Of a DNA stretch of 64,000 bases, positions 16,912 through 25,745 are shown piece by piece (the first letter of the stretch is position 1; the number at the start of each line of letters is the position of its first letter). Source of the DNA: Abditibacteriaceae bacterium. GTDB lineage: Bacteria; Armatimonadota; Abditibacteriia; Abditibacteriales; Abditibacteriaceae. The notes below the pieces were generated by a model, which worked only from the letters and a program-made list of their open reading frames with translations, was not told where the DNA came from and ran no database searches. Location of the stretch: the NCBI GenBank assembly GCA_019239895.1, contig JAFAZH010000004.1, positions 372,001 to 436,000 of the forward strand, read 5' to 3'. The position numbers were made by a program, and so were the translations under genes.

Positions 16912-18024
16912 CTAACGGAGTGATTCCGCCCGACTGGTGCCTGTAATACGCGCATAAGTCGTTAGAGCCTGCGCCGTGACCTGATCCATGTTGTAGTATT
17001 TATAAGTCGCTAAGCGTCCTACAAAGTGAACAGTCTTAAGGTCTTCGACTAAAGCTTGATATTGCTTATAAAGCTCGGCGTTTTCGGGGCGCGGCACGGG
17101 ATAGTAAGGATCACCTTCGGCCTGCGGATACTCATAAACAATAGATGTTTTGCGATGTTCCTGACCAGTGAGATATTTAAACTCGGTGACACGAGTATAA
17201 AGGTAATCGTTGGGGTAATTAATCACCGGTGCCGATTGGTAGAGCGGTACATCATGAGTTTCAAATTTAAATTCTAAGGAACGATAGGGAAGTTTGCCAA
17301 AGCGATAATCAAAGAACTCATCAATCGGGCCAGAGTAGATCATTTCTTTATAGGGGATAAAATCCTTGACTTCCCGATAATCGGTATTCAGCATAATGCT
17401 GATGTTGGGATGATCCAGCATATTCTCAAACATGCGTGTGTACCCATGCAAGGGCATCGCCTGGTAGCTATCAGTGAAATAGCGGTCATCCCGGTTGGTG
17501 CGGGTTGGCACCCGTGATGTTACCGAGGCATCAAGTTCTGATGGATCAAGACCCCACTGCTTGAGCGTATAGCCCCGGAAGAACTTCTCGTATAACTCAC
17601 GCCCGACCTTGCCCACCACCACATCTTCCGAGGTGCGCACCTTCTCCACTGGCTCAGCCATTGACTTTAGGAAATCATCCACCTGGCTGGAATTAAGATT
17701 GAGGCCGTAAAGCTGATTGATGGTGTTGAGGTTGATGGGAATGGGCACTAATTGCCCATCCACACAGGCTAAGACGCGGTGCTGGTACTGCCGCCATTTG
17801 GTAAAGCGCGATAGGTATTCAAACACATCTTTAGAATTGGTGTGAAAGATGTGCGGGCCATACTTATGAATCAGTATCCCATCTTCGTTGTAGTAATCGT
17901 AAGCATTGCCAGCGATGTGAGGCCGCTTATCAATCAACAACACTTTCTTATTCGACCCCACCGCCAATCGTTCTGCTAAAACACTGCCTGCGAATCCTGC
18001 TCCAACTATGAGATAATCAAACAT
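16912..18024 (-). CDS. glf: UDP-galactopyranose mutase
   Basis: 370 residues, full family length. Flavoenzyme that converts UDP-galactopyranose to UDP-galactofuranose for cell-surface polysaccharides. FAD motif FDYLIVGAGFAGSVLAERLA at the N-terminus, then IAGNAYDYYNEDGILIHKYGPHIFHTNSKDVFEYLSRFT, the strongly conserved UGM signature. VDGQLVPIPINLNTINQLYGLN and FRGYTLKQWG (substrate-binding arginine region) follow; the C-terminal GRLATYKYYNMDQVTAQAL block holds the flavin. Middle gene of the three-gene operon. Galactofuranose is therefore expected in this organism's outer glycans. Confidence 0.95.
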   Translation of the reverse strand: MFDYLIVGAGFAGSVLAERLAVGSNKKVLLIDKRPHIAGNAYDYYNEDGILIHKYGPHIFHTNSKDVFEYLSRFTKWRQYQHRVLACVDGQLVPIPINLNTINQLYGLNLNSSQVDDFLKSMAEPVEKVRTSEDVVVGKVGRELYEKFFRGYTLKQWGLDPSELDASVTSRVPTRTNRDDRYFTDSYQAMPLHGYTRMFENMLDHPNISIMLNTDYREVKDFIPYKEMIYSGPIDEFFDYRFGKLPYRSLEFKFETHDVPLYQSAPVINYPNDYLYTRVTEFKYLTGQEHRKTSIVYEYPQAEGDPYYPVPRPENAELYKQYQALVEDLKTVHFVGRLATYKYYNMDQVTAQALTTYARITGTSRAESLR

Positions 18025-18101
18025 GCATTTGCCTCTTTGCGCTACCTAATTAATTTTCCTTTATCAAGCGTTACAACACCACAGCAGACTAAGTGAACAG
18101 A

Positions 18102-19352
18102 TTAAGCGGCAGAAACAGCAACCCGCTTGTCCGCACCCTCCACCTTGGCCTCTTTAGCTTCGATAGCCTCTTCGATATGCTTTTCCAACTTAGCCACAAT
18201 GGCATCCCAGGTGTTATTTTCGGCCATCTTTAAACCGCGCTCAACGGCTACCTGGTCAGGTTGCATAACCGCGCGATGGCAGAATTGAATGAACTCTTCA
18301 TGCGAATCGGCAATCTTTACAACCGGCTTGAAGTTGGATACGACATCAGGCACTGCCGAAGAGACAATCGGCTTGGCCGTTGCCATATATTCCAAAGCCT
18401 TAGTGGGGTTAATATATTCAGTCGCTTCATTTAAAGCGAACGGCATCAGGCAAACATCGAAAGCTTTTGTATAAGCGGGCAACTGCTCGTAGTTGCGGCC
18501 ACCCAGCCAGTGGATGTTATCGCGGCGCGGTAACGTTTCGGGGTCTACTTTGGTATGCGGCCCGACAATGACAATGTTCCAGCGTGGATTAGCATCAGCT
18601 AACTTAGCCACGAGTTCATAATCCATGCGCTCATCCACCACACCAAAGTAGCCCAGAATGGGGCCATTGAGGTTAGCCACATCATATGGCAACGGAGTGT
18701 CATTTAAACGAGCTTTGCCAAAGTGCTCAATATCTACGCCGCAGCCATAGAAATGGCAGTTGTCGTTATGACGGCTCTTCGACTCGGCCATCTTGCGACC
18801 ACCGGCAAAAACGACATCAGCAGCGGCCAGTAATTCGCGCTCGCGGCCAATCAATTCAGGAGGGGCGAATTTAAATTTAGCCAATTCATCCATGCAGTCA
18901 TAGACCACTGCGATCTCATCCATTTTGCCGACAAAGGGCTTGACCGCCATCGGGTCGTAGAACCACTGCACCGGGTTTTCAAACTTGTGCGCCAACGGCC
19001 CCTGCAAAGCTTCTTTTAAGAGTTTATGACGCTGTGCATCCACCCATTCCCCATCCTGAAACCGCGATGCGGGAAACTCGGTTTTCATCACGGTGATGTT
19101 GGGATACTCCGCTACAGGATGCAATCCAAAACACGGCGGTTCATTGGTTTCGACTACCTGCGGGCCTTCGACAAAAAGAATACGATGCCGCTTCGACAAA
19201 CGGGATAGAAATTGCTGTGGACGCTGCCAAACCCAGTCCCAACGCAAGTGGGAATGTACAATAATTGGATAACTTAGGTTGCCCTGCTGGGCTTGTTTTT
19301 TTTCAAAACTACTCATAGAAGAAACTATACCGTCTGTGTAACTTGGACTCAT
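18102..19352 (-). CDS. Glycosyltransferase family 1-type (GT4-like)
   Basis: 416 residues from ATG 19352, where AGAGGTGAAGAGG precedes the start; an ATG at 19421 is in frame but lacks this. The N-terminal half opens with YPIIVHSHLRWDWVWQRPQQFLSRLSKRHRILFVEGP, common to GTs encoded next to glf. The C-terminal half holds PILGYFGVVDERMDYELVAKLADANPRWNIVIVGP and PAYTKAFDVCLMPFALNEATEYINPTKALEYMATAKPIVSSAVPDV, a GT-B nucleotide-sugar site with the E-x7-E-like region. First gene of the operon leading into glf. Likely a galactofuranosyl or related surface-glycan transferase; the donor is inferred from context only. Confidence 0.85.
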   Translation of the reverse strand: MSPSYTDGIVSSMSSFEKKQAQQGNLSYPIIVHSHLRWDWVWQRPQQFLSRLSKRHRILFVEGPQVVETNEPPCFGLHPVAEYPNITVMKTEFPASRFQDGEWVDAQRHKLLKEALQGPLAHKFENPVQWFYDPMAVKPFVGKMDEIAVVYDCMDELAKFKFAPPELIGRERELLAAADVVFAGGRKMAESKSRHNDNCHFYGCGVDIEHFGKARLNDTPLPYDVANLNGPILGYFGVVDERMDYELVAKLADANPRWNIVIVGPHTKVDPETLPRRDNIHWLGGRNYEQLPAYTKAFDVCLMPFALNEATEYINPTKALEYMATAKPIVSSAVPDVVSNFKPVVKIADSHEEFIQFCHRAVMQPDQVAVERGLKMAENNTWDAIVAKLEKHIEEAIEAKEAKVEGADKRVAVSAA

Positions 19353-19896
19353 CCTCTTCACCTCTTTAAAACTTATCTTAGAGAAATATGGAGTTAAGTG
19401 TCTGACAGTACGGCTCGACACTATAACCCCTATTTAAAATTAACCTCAACCAACCCGGAAGGGTTATACAGTTATTCCAAAGCGATGCAACTATCGCTTT
19501 AGATAGTGCTGTCAAGTCGGCCTTCGACTTTAGCAATCGTCAGTAAGAAAATAGCGTTGGAACCGAGGGAGATATTTAACGCACTTAATGGCCGTTATTT
19601 GGTTCCACTGCTCAAACTATCAAATCACCAATCTGACGAGGAGAACGCTGCTCCATTGTATTTATATTAGGCAAATTCTGTGCCAAGATTAGGAAGATTT
19701 TAATGAACTAAGTTTAAATAATAGTAAATACAAGATAGTCTCGAAAAAGACAATTTTAAATTTAGAATGGAGATAGCTGGTAACAATAATTTTAAGGCTA
19801 TAAATCCACAAGACACTCATTAAGAACATCAGTATTAAAATCTGCTTACCTGATCTTCCTACATCTCAACGCACAGAGCTTTATCATCTGGCTACT
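19353..19896. other. 540-bp gap upstream of polysaccharide operon
   Basis: AT-rich, no credible ORF, no repeat family recognised. It must hold the promoter of the minus-strand operon; reading leftward, TTGAGG and TTATAG lie 17 bases apart near 19440-19470, a weak sigma-70-like candidate only. A short inverted pair (GTGTC...GACAC) lies nearby. Confidence 0.35.
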
Positions 19897-20160
19897 TCAC
19901 GCCTGTGGGCGTTTGCTTTTCTGATGGGCGGCATTTTGTTCCAAATCACGGAGATACGCGCGACACGCTTCAATGGCCGTAACAGCCACATCCTCTTCAG
20001 TGACATCTAAACGCCCTGCCTGCTGTGCCCTGGCCTTTGCTAACCGGCGATGCACTGTGGTGTAGCCATAGCTATAACTTGCACAGGCGTTAATAGCTGG
20101 AATATCCATGCGCGGAACTTTATTGGCATCCTGTTTAATTTTGTGACCCATCTCTACCAT
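19897..20160 (-). CDS. Hypothetical small basic protein
   Basis: 87 residues, ATG 20160 with GGGGAG upstream. No signal peptide or membrane helix. Helical, Ala/Arg-rich: CASYSYGYTTVHRRLAKARAQQAGRLDVTEEDVAVTAIEACRAYLRDLEQNAAHQKSKRPQ. I do not recognise a family. It follows the next gene by 28 bases, so the two probably form a small operon. Confidence 0.6.
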   Translation of the reverse strand: MVEMGHKIKQDANKVPRMDIPAINACASYSYGYTTVHRRLAKARAQQAGRLDVTEEDVAVTAIEACRAYLRDLEQNAAHQKSKRPQA

Positions 20161-20188
20161 TGTGTTTATAACTCCCCTTATGGACTGC

Positions 20189-20533
20189 CTACTTAAAAGG
20201 GTTGTGCCCTGGTTTGGCGGTTATGCGTTGCACCATATCCTTAGCCAGTTCAGTATTGGTATTAATCTCGACTTCAATCGCACGCAGCCGATTTTCAACA
20301 GCCGGATAAGATGCACTGTCTAAATTGAGAGCGCGACGATAGAGATCGGAAGCAGTCGTAAATAAACCACAGGCGGCCTTGAAACGACGCGCCCGTGCTG
20401 CTTGCCGCGCCTGCTCACAGCAAAGTTCAGCCTGCTCTAAACACGCTGTAAAACTTTTGCTTTGCAGTAACCGTTCAGGCTCCGCCATATTTCGTTGGCT
20501 ATAATCCCAGGCTATGCGTGGTTTAGCTTTCAT
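20189..20533 (-). CDS. Hypothetical helical protein, TPR-like
   Basis: 114 residues. The middle (TACLEQAELCCEQARQAARARRFKAACGLFTTASDLYRRALNLDSASYPAVENRLRAIE) has the A/G-rich helix pairs of one or two TPR units, including AxxLYxRALxLD spacing. Cytoplasmic. Its promoter region holds one of the ten Crp-like dyads (20642-20660), about 110 bases before the start. Function unknown. Confidence 0.6.
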   Translation of the reverse strand: MKAKPRIAWDYSQRNMAEPERLLQSKSFTACLEQAELCCEQARQAARARRFKAACGLFTTASDLYRRALNLDSASYPAVENRLRAIEVEINTNTELAKDMVQRITAKPGHNPFK

Positions 20534-20641
20534 CTATGCTCCTTGTCCGGCTGCATATTATCAATTTACGCCTGTCAGATTCAGCACATGAAACGCTGAC
20601 ATTTTATGAGTACTGAAAGTATAAATAACGCAGCAATTTTG

Positions 20642-20660
20642 TTCTGTACGGTAGCGCACA
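20642..20660 (-). promoter_or_regulatory. Crp-like dyad, copy 1
   Basis: Plus strand TTCTGTACGGTAGCGCACA; in the direction of the minus-strand gene ending at 20189 it reads TGTGCGCTACCGTACAGAA. TGTG-N8-CA spacing. About 110 bases upstream of that gene. Confidence 0.6.
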
Positions 20661-20758
20661 TAGATTAAGCGCAGTTAAAGGGAGGTTAGAGGATGAGAGT
20701 ACAGAACTACTGCCAGAGTGACGGAGAATATTATTACTTAACCCAAGTTGCTACTTAG

Positions 20759-20866
20759 GGCCAGTGGTTGAAACCACCGGCTGCAAAACGAAGTCGCCCT
20801 ACGGCGACTCAGGCAGTCCGCCGCGCGGACTTGGTCTTGCAGCCTACGAATTCATTCGTGGCTAAC
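20759..20866. repeat. Composite palindromic repeat, family CCAGTGGTTGAAAC
   Basis: Begins with CCAGTGGTTGAAAC, then GGCTGCAA (20779) pairing with TTGCAGCC (20837), with inner hairpins AGTCGCC-CTAC-GGCGACT and AGTCCGCCGCGCGGACT, and an outer ACGAATTCATTCGTGGC hairpin. The same modules, shuffled, occur at 48797-48936 and 60485-60607. Confidence 0.8.
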
Positions 20867-20974
20867 TTAGTAGAAACTTAGATTATTACTTAAGGTGCAA
20901 GTTAACAAGATTTCTCGACTGCGCTTAGCTACGCTCGGAATGACAACATACGAGGTAGTGGCTTGAACTATTGG

Positions 20975-22630
20975 CTACGAGCAAGCTGTTAGCAGATTAT
21001 TCTCACAGACTAGAGCCACAGCCAGAGTTTTATAGCCGACGCTATCGAAAAGCACCACTATTTTATCCGCCTCATAACGTAGTACTTGTCCCTCGCCCCA
21101 CTCTTTGTGGGCGACCTGGCTATTAACAGGGAAAGGTTGCTCCCCGGTAGCTGCTTCAAGTTGAAGTGCCACACCCATATCACAATTATCGCAATAGTTA
21201 CAGGGAGCTTGAAATTCTTCGCCGAAGTAATTCAAGAGATAGGTGCGACGGCAGCCACGTCCCTCAGCATACTCTTGCATCATTGTCACGCGCGAGCGCT
21301 GGAACATCTGATGGCGTTCCTGCGCCTGGGCTGCTGCCGCCGCCGCCTCATTAACATCAAGCTCAGACACGGTGGCAATGGCCTCACCATTGGGCGCAGT
21401 TTCGAGAGCGCCTACTTCTTCCAGGCGATGGATGGCTGTGGTGATTTTACCCTGTGATAATTCTGTTATGTCGGCAATCTCTTGTGGCTCAACTGGCCCG
21501 TCATGTTCTTGCAGCACGTTAGCCACCTGTTCAACTTGCTCGATGTCTATTTGACCACTGGCGGCGAAGAACCGACGCAAGTTTAAATTCTGCGGATCAT
21601 AAAAGAGAATGGCCCGCGCCGGTTCACTATCGCGTCCGGCCCGTCCGATTTCCTGGTAATACGCGTCGGGGGAGTCGCTAATATCGAGGTGGAAAACAAA
21701 GCGCACATTAGGTTTGTCCACCCCCATACCGAAAGCGATGGTGGCCACTATGACTTCTAATTCATCGGCCATGAATTGTTCCTGCACCACATCGCGCTCT
21801 GCCTTTTTCATACCAGCATGATAGTAAGCCGCGCGCACTCCGTATTCATTTAAAGCTTGGCTAATTTCTTCGGCACCCTGGCGCGTAGCGGTATAAACAA
21901 TGCCTGGTGCATAATCGGCTTTGACCGCTGCCACAACCCGTTCAATTAGCACATCTCGCTTCGCGCCTTCACTTTCAAAGCGTTCAACGCTGAGGTGGAT
22001 ATTCGGGCGATTGAAACCCTGCACTATCATGTATGGTTCGCGTAGGCTTAGTCGTTGCACAATTTCAGCACGCACGGGGGGTGAAGCGGTGGCAGTCAGG
22101 GCTAAAGTAACGGGATGTCCCAGCGTTTCCAAAACAGCGCCAAGTTTAAGATAATCGGGACGAAAATCGTGGCCCCACTCGCTGATGCAGTGCGCTTCAT
22201 CCACCACCACTAAGGAGGGTTGCGCCGCGCTTAGATGAGTCAGGGTCTCTTCATTGTTGAACTGCTCTGGCGCGAGCAGCAGAAACTTCAACTCGCCTGC
22301 GGCAAAGGCTTCAAGCGTCGCCTGCCGTTGGGTGGATGATAAGGCGGAATTTAGCACAGCGGCGGCAATGTCGTGTTGTTGAATGCTTTGAACTTGGTCG
22401 TTTTGTAAAGCGATGAGGGGAGAAACAACGATGGTCGGATTGGGCAACAGCAGAGCGGCAATTTGATAGATAGCCGATTTGCCTGCTCCGGTCGGCATAA
22501 TGGCGAGGGTATCCTGCCCTTGCAGCAGCGATATTATGGCTTCCTGTTGGCCAGGACGTAACTTTTCATAACCGAATTTTGCCTGAGCAACTTGGTGAAC
22601 CCGCTCTGCATCTTGTTGTCTAACGGCCAT
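20975..22630 (-). CDS. recQ: RecQ-family ATP-dependent DNA helicase
   Basis: 551 residues. SF2 helicase motifs: FGYEKLRPGQQEAI (Q/0 motif), IMPTGAGKSAIYQ (Walker A, about residue 45), VVDEAHCISEWGHDFRPDY (DEAH plus the RecQ aromatic loop), YTATRQGAEEISQ, YYHAGM, VATIAFGMGVDKPNVRFVFH and YQEIGRAGRD (arginine finger). The zinc module is present: CRRTYLLNYFGEEFQAPCNYCDNC. A winged-helix and a short C-terminal domain (VAHKEWGEGQVLRYEADKIVVLFDSVGYKTL) end the protein; there is no HRDC domain. It acts in recombination and fork repair. The HAD gene lies 18 bases upstream, so the two are probably one operon. Confidence 0.93.
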   Translation of the reverse strand: MAVRQQDAERVHQVAQAKFGYEKLRPGQQEAIISLLQGQDTLAIMPTGAGKSAIYQIAALLLPNPTIVVSPLIALQNDQVQSIQQHDIAAAVLNSALSSTQRQATLEAFAAGELKFLLLAPEQFNNEETLTHLSAAQPSLVVVDEAHCISEWGHDFRPDYLKLGAVLETLGHPVTLALTATASPPVRAEIVQRLSLREPYMIVQGFNRPNIHLSVERFESEGAKRDVLIERVVAAVKADYAPGIVYTATRQGAEEISQALNEYGVRAAYYHAGMKKAERDVVQEQFMADELEVIVATIAFGMGVDKPNVRFVFHLDISDSPDAYYQEIGRAGRDSEPARAILFYDPQNLNLRRFFAASGQIDIEQVEQVANVLQEHDGPVEPQEIADITELSQGKITTAIHRLEEVGALETAPNGEAIATVSELDVNEAAAAAAQAQERHQMFQRSRVTMMQEYAEGRGCRRTYLLNYFGEEFQAPCNYCDNCDMGVALQLEAATGEQPFPVNSQVAHKEWGEGQVLRYEADKIVVLFDSVGYKTLAVALVCENNLLTACS

Positions 22631-22648
22631 AAAAGTTCAATTGAGAAG

Positions 22649-23335
22649 TTAAGCGTTTGCCGTAGCGCGGCCAAGCGTTACATCCAGGTGCTTTAATAAA
22701 TCAGCGGTATCTTGCCACACGGCAACAACCCCGGCCTGGAGTAGTTTTTCCCGCGAGAAGCCTCCCGTTAGCACCCCAAAGCAGATAACGTCAGCATCCC
22801 GACTGGCCTGGGCATCATAAGGACTATCGCCGACCATCGCACACTGCTGCGGAGGAAGGCCCAATTTCTTCACTGTCACGGCAATAATGTCCGGCGCGGG
22901 TTTACTTTTCTCGGCGGCTTCCGCCGTTACGATTAAATCAACTAAGGGTTGGAATTCAATACGAGCACTTTTCTCGATAGCCTCAAGTTGCTTAGGTTTC
23001 GCAGAGGTAGCCAGAGCTACCTTAAGTCCGCGCTCATGCAGAGTCCTAAATAAATCCGCAATACGAGGAAAAATCTCAAAGTGCTCGTGCGCCGCCATGT
23101 CCAGAAACTCCTGGTTATGATAATTGCGCAGAGCTTCACCGGATTCTTTTTCAGCCGCTTCACCGAGCACGGCAGGCACCAGCATATCACCGCCTTTACC
23201 AATCTCTGGCGCAATGCGCGAGACGGGCACTTCATAGCCGCAGCGTTGAAAGGCCCGCCACCAGGCTTCCACATGCACCCGGTTGGTATCTACCAGAGTG
23301 CCATCCACATCAAAAATCATTGCCTTTAACGCCAT
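22649..23335 (-). CDS. HAD-superfamily phosphatase (phosphoglycolate-phosphatase-like)
   Basis: 228 residues. All four HAD motifs: MIFDVDGTLVDTN (nucleophile Asp9, acid/base Asp11), LATSAKP (Ser/Thr), KSKPAPDI (Lys) and AMVGDSPYDAQASRDAD (metal-binding Asp pair). The helical cap between motifs I and II (residues 16-85) makes it subclass I. Likely a small-molecule phosphatase; phosphoglycolate or beta-phosphoglucomutase-type substrates are possible. Lies directly ahead of recQ. Confidence 0.88.
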   Translation of the reverse strand: MALKAMIFDVDGTLVDTNRVHVEAWWRAFQRCGYEVPVSRIAPEIGKGGDMLVPAVLGEAAEKESGEALRNYHNQEFLDMAAHEHFEIFPRIADLFRTLHERGLKVALATSAKPKQLEAIEKSARIEFQPLVDLIVTAEAAEKSKPAPDIIAVTVKKLGLPPQQCAMVGDSPYDAQASRDADVICFGVLTGGFSREKLLQAGVVAVWQDTADLLKHLDVTLGRATANA

Positions 23336-23351
23336 TGCTCAATCCTTAAAA

Positions 23352-23840
23352 TTACAGCGGGTTGCCGTCCGCATCCTCGACGCGAGCGCCCATTGTGCCA
23401 TCCCCGGCATCCGCTGTGACATCGGTTGTATTGAGGTCTACCAAGCCCACATCCGACATCTCGACACGGGGAGCCACTGCCCCCGACTGGCTGCCTTCCA
23501 CCGGGCCTACTCCGGGCGGGCCACTTTGCGCATCGGCCATACTAATAGAACTCACACTGCTCACATCAAGCTGGCCACTATTAGCTCCCCCGGTGCCTCG
23601 CGCGCCTAAGTCATGCTCCGGGTCAGTGTTAGCTAAATCGGCTCCGGTCGTCCCCATATTGGCTGGCCCTGGGCCTGCACTATCACCGGACGAGCCACCA
23701 ATAACCGTTCCAGCATCGGCTGCTAAGCCGCCTCGATTGCGGGTGTTACGGGGGTCGTCGGCTGGGACAGCGAAGCCACCATCGCTGTCACTGTTTGTAT
23801 TCTGATTGCCACTCTGCTGGTTTGTATCAGTAGTTTCCAT
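23352..23840 (-). CDS. Acidic low-complexity protein of unknown function
   Basis: 162 residues from ATG 23840, preceded by GGAGGGGAG. Composition is dominated by Gly, Asp, Ala, Ser, Thr and Asn, with almost no aromatic residues and no signal peptide, so it is likely disordered and cytoplasmic. Weak internal themes (SGPPGVGPVEG, GTTGADLANTD). Upstream lies a perfect Crp-like dyad (23906-23924) about 67 bases before the start, shared or adjacent to the PAP2 gene on the other strand. The opposite-strand proline/serine-rich ORF is a shadow. Role unknown; possibly stress or desiccation related (inference from composition only). Confidence 0.6.
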   Translation of the reverse strand: METTDTNQQSGNQNTNSDSDGGFAVPADDPRNTRNRGGLAADAGTVIGGSSGDSAGPGPANMGTTGADLANTDPEHDLGARGTGGANSGQLDVSSVSSISMADAQSGPPGVGPVEGSQSGAVAPRVEMSDVGLVDLNTTDVTADAGDGTMGARVEDADGNPL

Positions 23841-23905
23841 CACTTAATCTCCCCTCCATCAATGCAACTCTCTATAGAGCAAGTATAAAGCCTATGGTTA
23901 AGGCA

Positions 23906-23924
23906 GACTGTGCGGTAGCGCACA
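23906..23924 (-). promoter_or_regulatory. Crp-like dyad, copy 2 (perfect palindrome)
   Basis: Core TGTGCGGTAGCGCACA is a 6-bp-arm palindrome (TGTGCG-GTAG-CGCACA), the most symmetrical copy. Lies between the low-complexity gene (minus, start 23840) and the PAP2 gene (plus, start 24048). Confidence 0.65.
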
Positions 23925-24013
23925 CTGCCATTGATCTGGCCTTGCTATCCTCTCTATGGTGAAGCTTAACGTTTTCTAATATAAAAACGACATTAAACGG
24001 CGGCTTCACATTG

Positions 24014-24019
24014 TATAAT
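24014..24019 (+). promoter_or_regulatory. Candidate -10 box (TATAAT) of PAP2 gene
   Basis: TATAAT preceded by TTG, about 29 bases before the ATG at 24048. No good -35 at 17 bases; CATTAA is the nearest. Confidence 0.4.
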
Positions 24020-24047
24020 GCTTGAGGAACAAATAAGGAGAACTCTC

Positions 24048-24653
24048 ATGTTGCGCTTTTCAAAAATCGGATTTGTTCTGTTAACCTCAACGATCACGCT
24101 AGGCAGTGTGCTGCCGTCAACTCCGGCGCAGGCCGATCCTAATGAATCAAGCTGGCATCGCGCTTCGCGCTTTTTATCTGGCCCAGCCACCTTTGGCCTG
24201 GTGGCTGGCAGCGTGGTCTTACCGTTACTCGAAGATGGTAAAGAGGGCAAAGACCACGCCTTACGCACTTCCGACTCAATAATTACCAGTTCCGTTATTA
24301 CGGAAGTCCTAAAAAATGTGGTGCGCGAGAAGCGACCGAACTCCAATAACAGAACCAGTTTCCCCAGTGGCCATGCCACGGCAGCCTTTGCCGCCGCCAG
24401 CATGGCGAGTCATTGGCATCCCCGGCAGGCACCGTTCTGGTATCTAGGGGCCTCTTTAATTGCCGCTTCTCGCGTCGAGTTGCGCGCCCATCATGTGCAT
24501 GATGTTATTGCGGGGGCTGCCGTTGGCTATGCGACCACGCGCTGGGAATTAAAGCGGCCACGCGGCTTGCTGTTAGCGCCCTTTATTTCGCGGGATTCTT
24601 CACGGCGGACTGATCGAGGTACTACAGGGTTCCAAATCGCCGGGACATTTTAA
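24048..24653 (+). CDS. PAP2-family phosphatase, exported
   Basis: 201 residues from ATG 24048 with AAGGAG nine bases upstream. Signal peptide LLTSTITLGSVLPSTPAQA. Complete PAP2 motifs: KNVVREKRP (KX6RP), SFPSGHATAAF (PSGH) and SRVELRAHHVHDV (SRX5HX3D), so catalytically competent. It would dephosphorylate a lipid phosphate (for example undecaprenyl or phosphatidate) or another phosphoester on the outer side of the membrane. Its TAA stop is the first base triplet of a 50-bp perfect inverted repeat whose other arm holds the stop of the convergent sortase gene. Confidence 0.88.
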   Translation: MLRFSKIGFVLLTSTITLGSVLPSTPAQADPNESSWHRASRFLSGPATFGLVAGSVVLPLLEDGKEGKDHALRTSDSIITSSVITEVLKNVVREKRPNSNNRTSFPSGHATAAFAAASMASHWHPRQAPFWYLGASLIAASRVELRAHHVHDVIAGAAVGYATTRWELKRPRGLLLAPFISRDSSRRTDRGTTGFQIAGTF

Positions 24654-24884
24654 ATAGCCCTCACCCCCAGCCCCTCTCCCCCGCGGCGGGCGAGGGGTGT
24701 GCGAATTGGCACTTACTCGTCTTAAGAATAAACCACAGAGACGCAGAGGGCGCGGAGAAAAAGCAAGTTTGTTTATCTCTGTGTGCTCTGCGTCTCTGTG
24801 GTTCTTTCAATTTGACGAGCAACACGCCTTTGGGACACCCCTCGCCCGCCGCGGGGGAGAGGGGCTGGGGGTGAGGGCTATTTA
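24651..24884. repeat. Nested inverted repeat, 50-bp perfect outer arms
   Basis: Outer arms 24651-24700 and 24835-24884 are exact reverse complements over 50 bases (core GCCCTCACCCCCAGCCCC). Inside, 24731-24748 (AACCACAGAGACGCAGAG) pairs exactly with 24786-24803. The arms carry the stop codons of both flanking convergent genes. Related outer-arm sequences recur at 26981-27138, 29334-29486 and 60421-60465. Confidence 0.9.
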
Positions 24885-25666
24885 GCCTCAACCTGATTAG
24901 CGACCACCACAATGCGCTTAGAGCCGTGCGGGATGGCACAGGTGTAGAGAGTCAGACGTGGCGCGGCGTCGGGGTTGATGGGATCGTCCAGGATAGCTGT
25001 ATCCGTGGCATGGGTCACGGTCATCTTGGCCACTTTGTAAGTGTAGGTCTCAGTCGGCGATTTGAGCTTGATAATGGAATTGCTTCCCAACTGGCCCAGG
25101 CGATAGAACCACCAACCATACATATTACGGTGCGCAGCGATAATGCAGTTGCCATGCTCGCCGGGTAAATGGGAACTAGGGTCGTGGCCGGGGCCATCGC
25201 GCAGGGCCGCTTCATCCACGCCTTCGACCACCACCGCATCTAAGCCAATATCCGGGATAATGAGGCGCATTGGCGGCCAACTGGTCAGATGACGATGGCT
25301 CCAAACGGGCTTAGGCTTTTTCTTGGCCATCGCAGGGATTGCGGCAGGAGAGTGCGCGGCGGCTTTTGCGGATTTTGATGCGGGGTGCGCCTTGCCACCG
25401 GGTGGAATCGCTTTGGGTGTCGGCTTCGTTGTCGGTGTAGAATCCGGTGCTTCCTGCGCTGTAGACGAGGGGGTATCGTCCTGCCCGCCATTGCCCTGCG
25501 CGGCAGCGGCGGCTTCCCATTGGGCGCGTAAGGCATGTTGATGCCATACGCCGTAACCGGCTTCACCCAACGGCCATAAAGCCGTTATGATACCGCCCAC
25601 AAAGATCAGATAGAGAACAGGACGTTGAAGCTGCTTCCATGACCACGGCTTAGACTGCAAACGCAT
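24878..25666 (-). CDS. Sortase, class D/E-like
   Basis: 262 residues from ATG 25666 (GGTGA upstream; GTG and TTG starts just before it are possible). One N-terminal membrane helix (PVLYLIFVGGIITALWPLGEAGYGV), then a Pro/Ala/Lys-rich spacer (about 65-125), then the sortase barrel from LIIPDIGLDAVVVEGV: PGEHGNCIIAAHRNMYGWWFYRL holds the catalytic His, LTLYTCAIPHGSKRIVVVA the catalytic Cys and Arg. This is a type-II-oriented transpeptidase that joins secreted proteins through a C-terminal sorting signal. The adjacent gene (25848-26366) and the one at 33678-34778 carry a matching candidate signal. Two stem-loops sit between that gene and this start. Confidence 0.88.
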   Translation of the reverse strand: MRLQSKPWSWKQLQRPVLYLIFVGGIITALWPLGEAGYGVWHQHALRAQWEAAAAAQGNGGQDDTPSSTAQEAPDSTPTTKPTPKAIPPGGKAHPASKSAKAAAHSPAAIPAMAKKKPKPVWSHRHLTSWPPMRLIIPDIGLDAVVVEGVDEAALRDGPGHDPSSHLPGEHGNCIIAAHRNMYGWWFYRLGQLGSNSIIKLKSPTETYTYKVAKMTVTHATDTAILDDPINPDAAPRLTLYTCAIPHGSKRIVVVANQVEAK

Positions 25667-25690
25667 TATCCATTTCACCAACAAAAATAA

Positions 25691-25717
25691 TGATGCAGCC
25701 CCATTCAGGGTGCATCA
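25691..25717 (-). terminator. Stem-loop with T-run just before sortase start
   Basis: On the minus strand TGATGCA pairs with TGCATCA around a CCC/GGG extension, followed at once by TTATTTTTG and then the sortase ribosome site. It could be a terminator for read-through or an attenuator in the sortase leader. Confidence 0.5.
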
Positions 25718-25745
25718 TTCAGTTTATGGCAAGTTTCCTGAAATC

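Noticed and set aside
24661-24939. 92-codon minus-strand ORF
   Set aside because: Lies wholly in the nested inverted repeat and the sortase 3' end.
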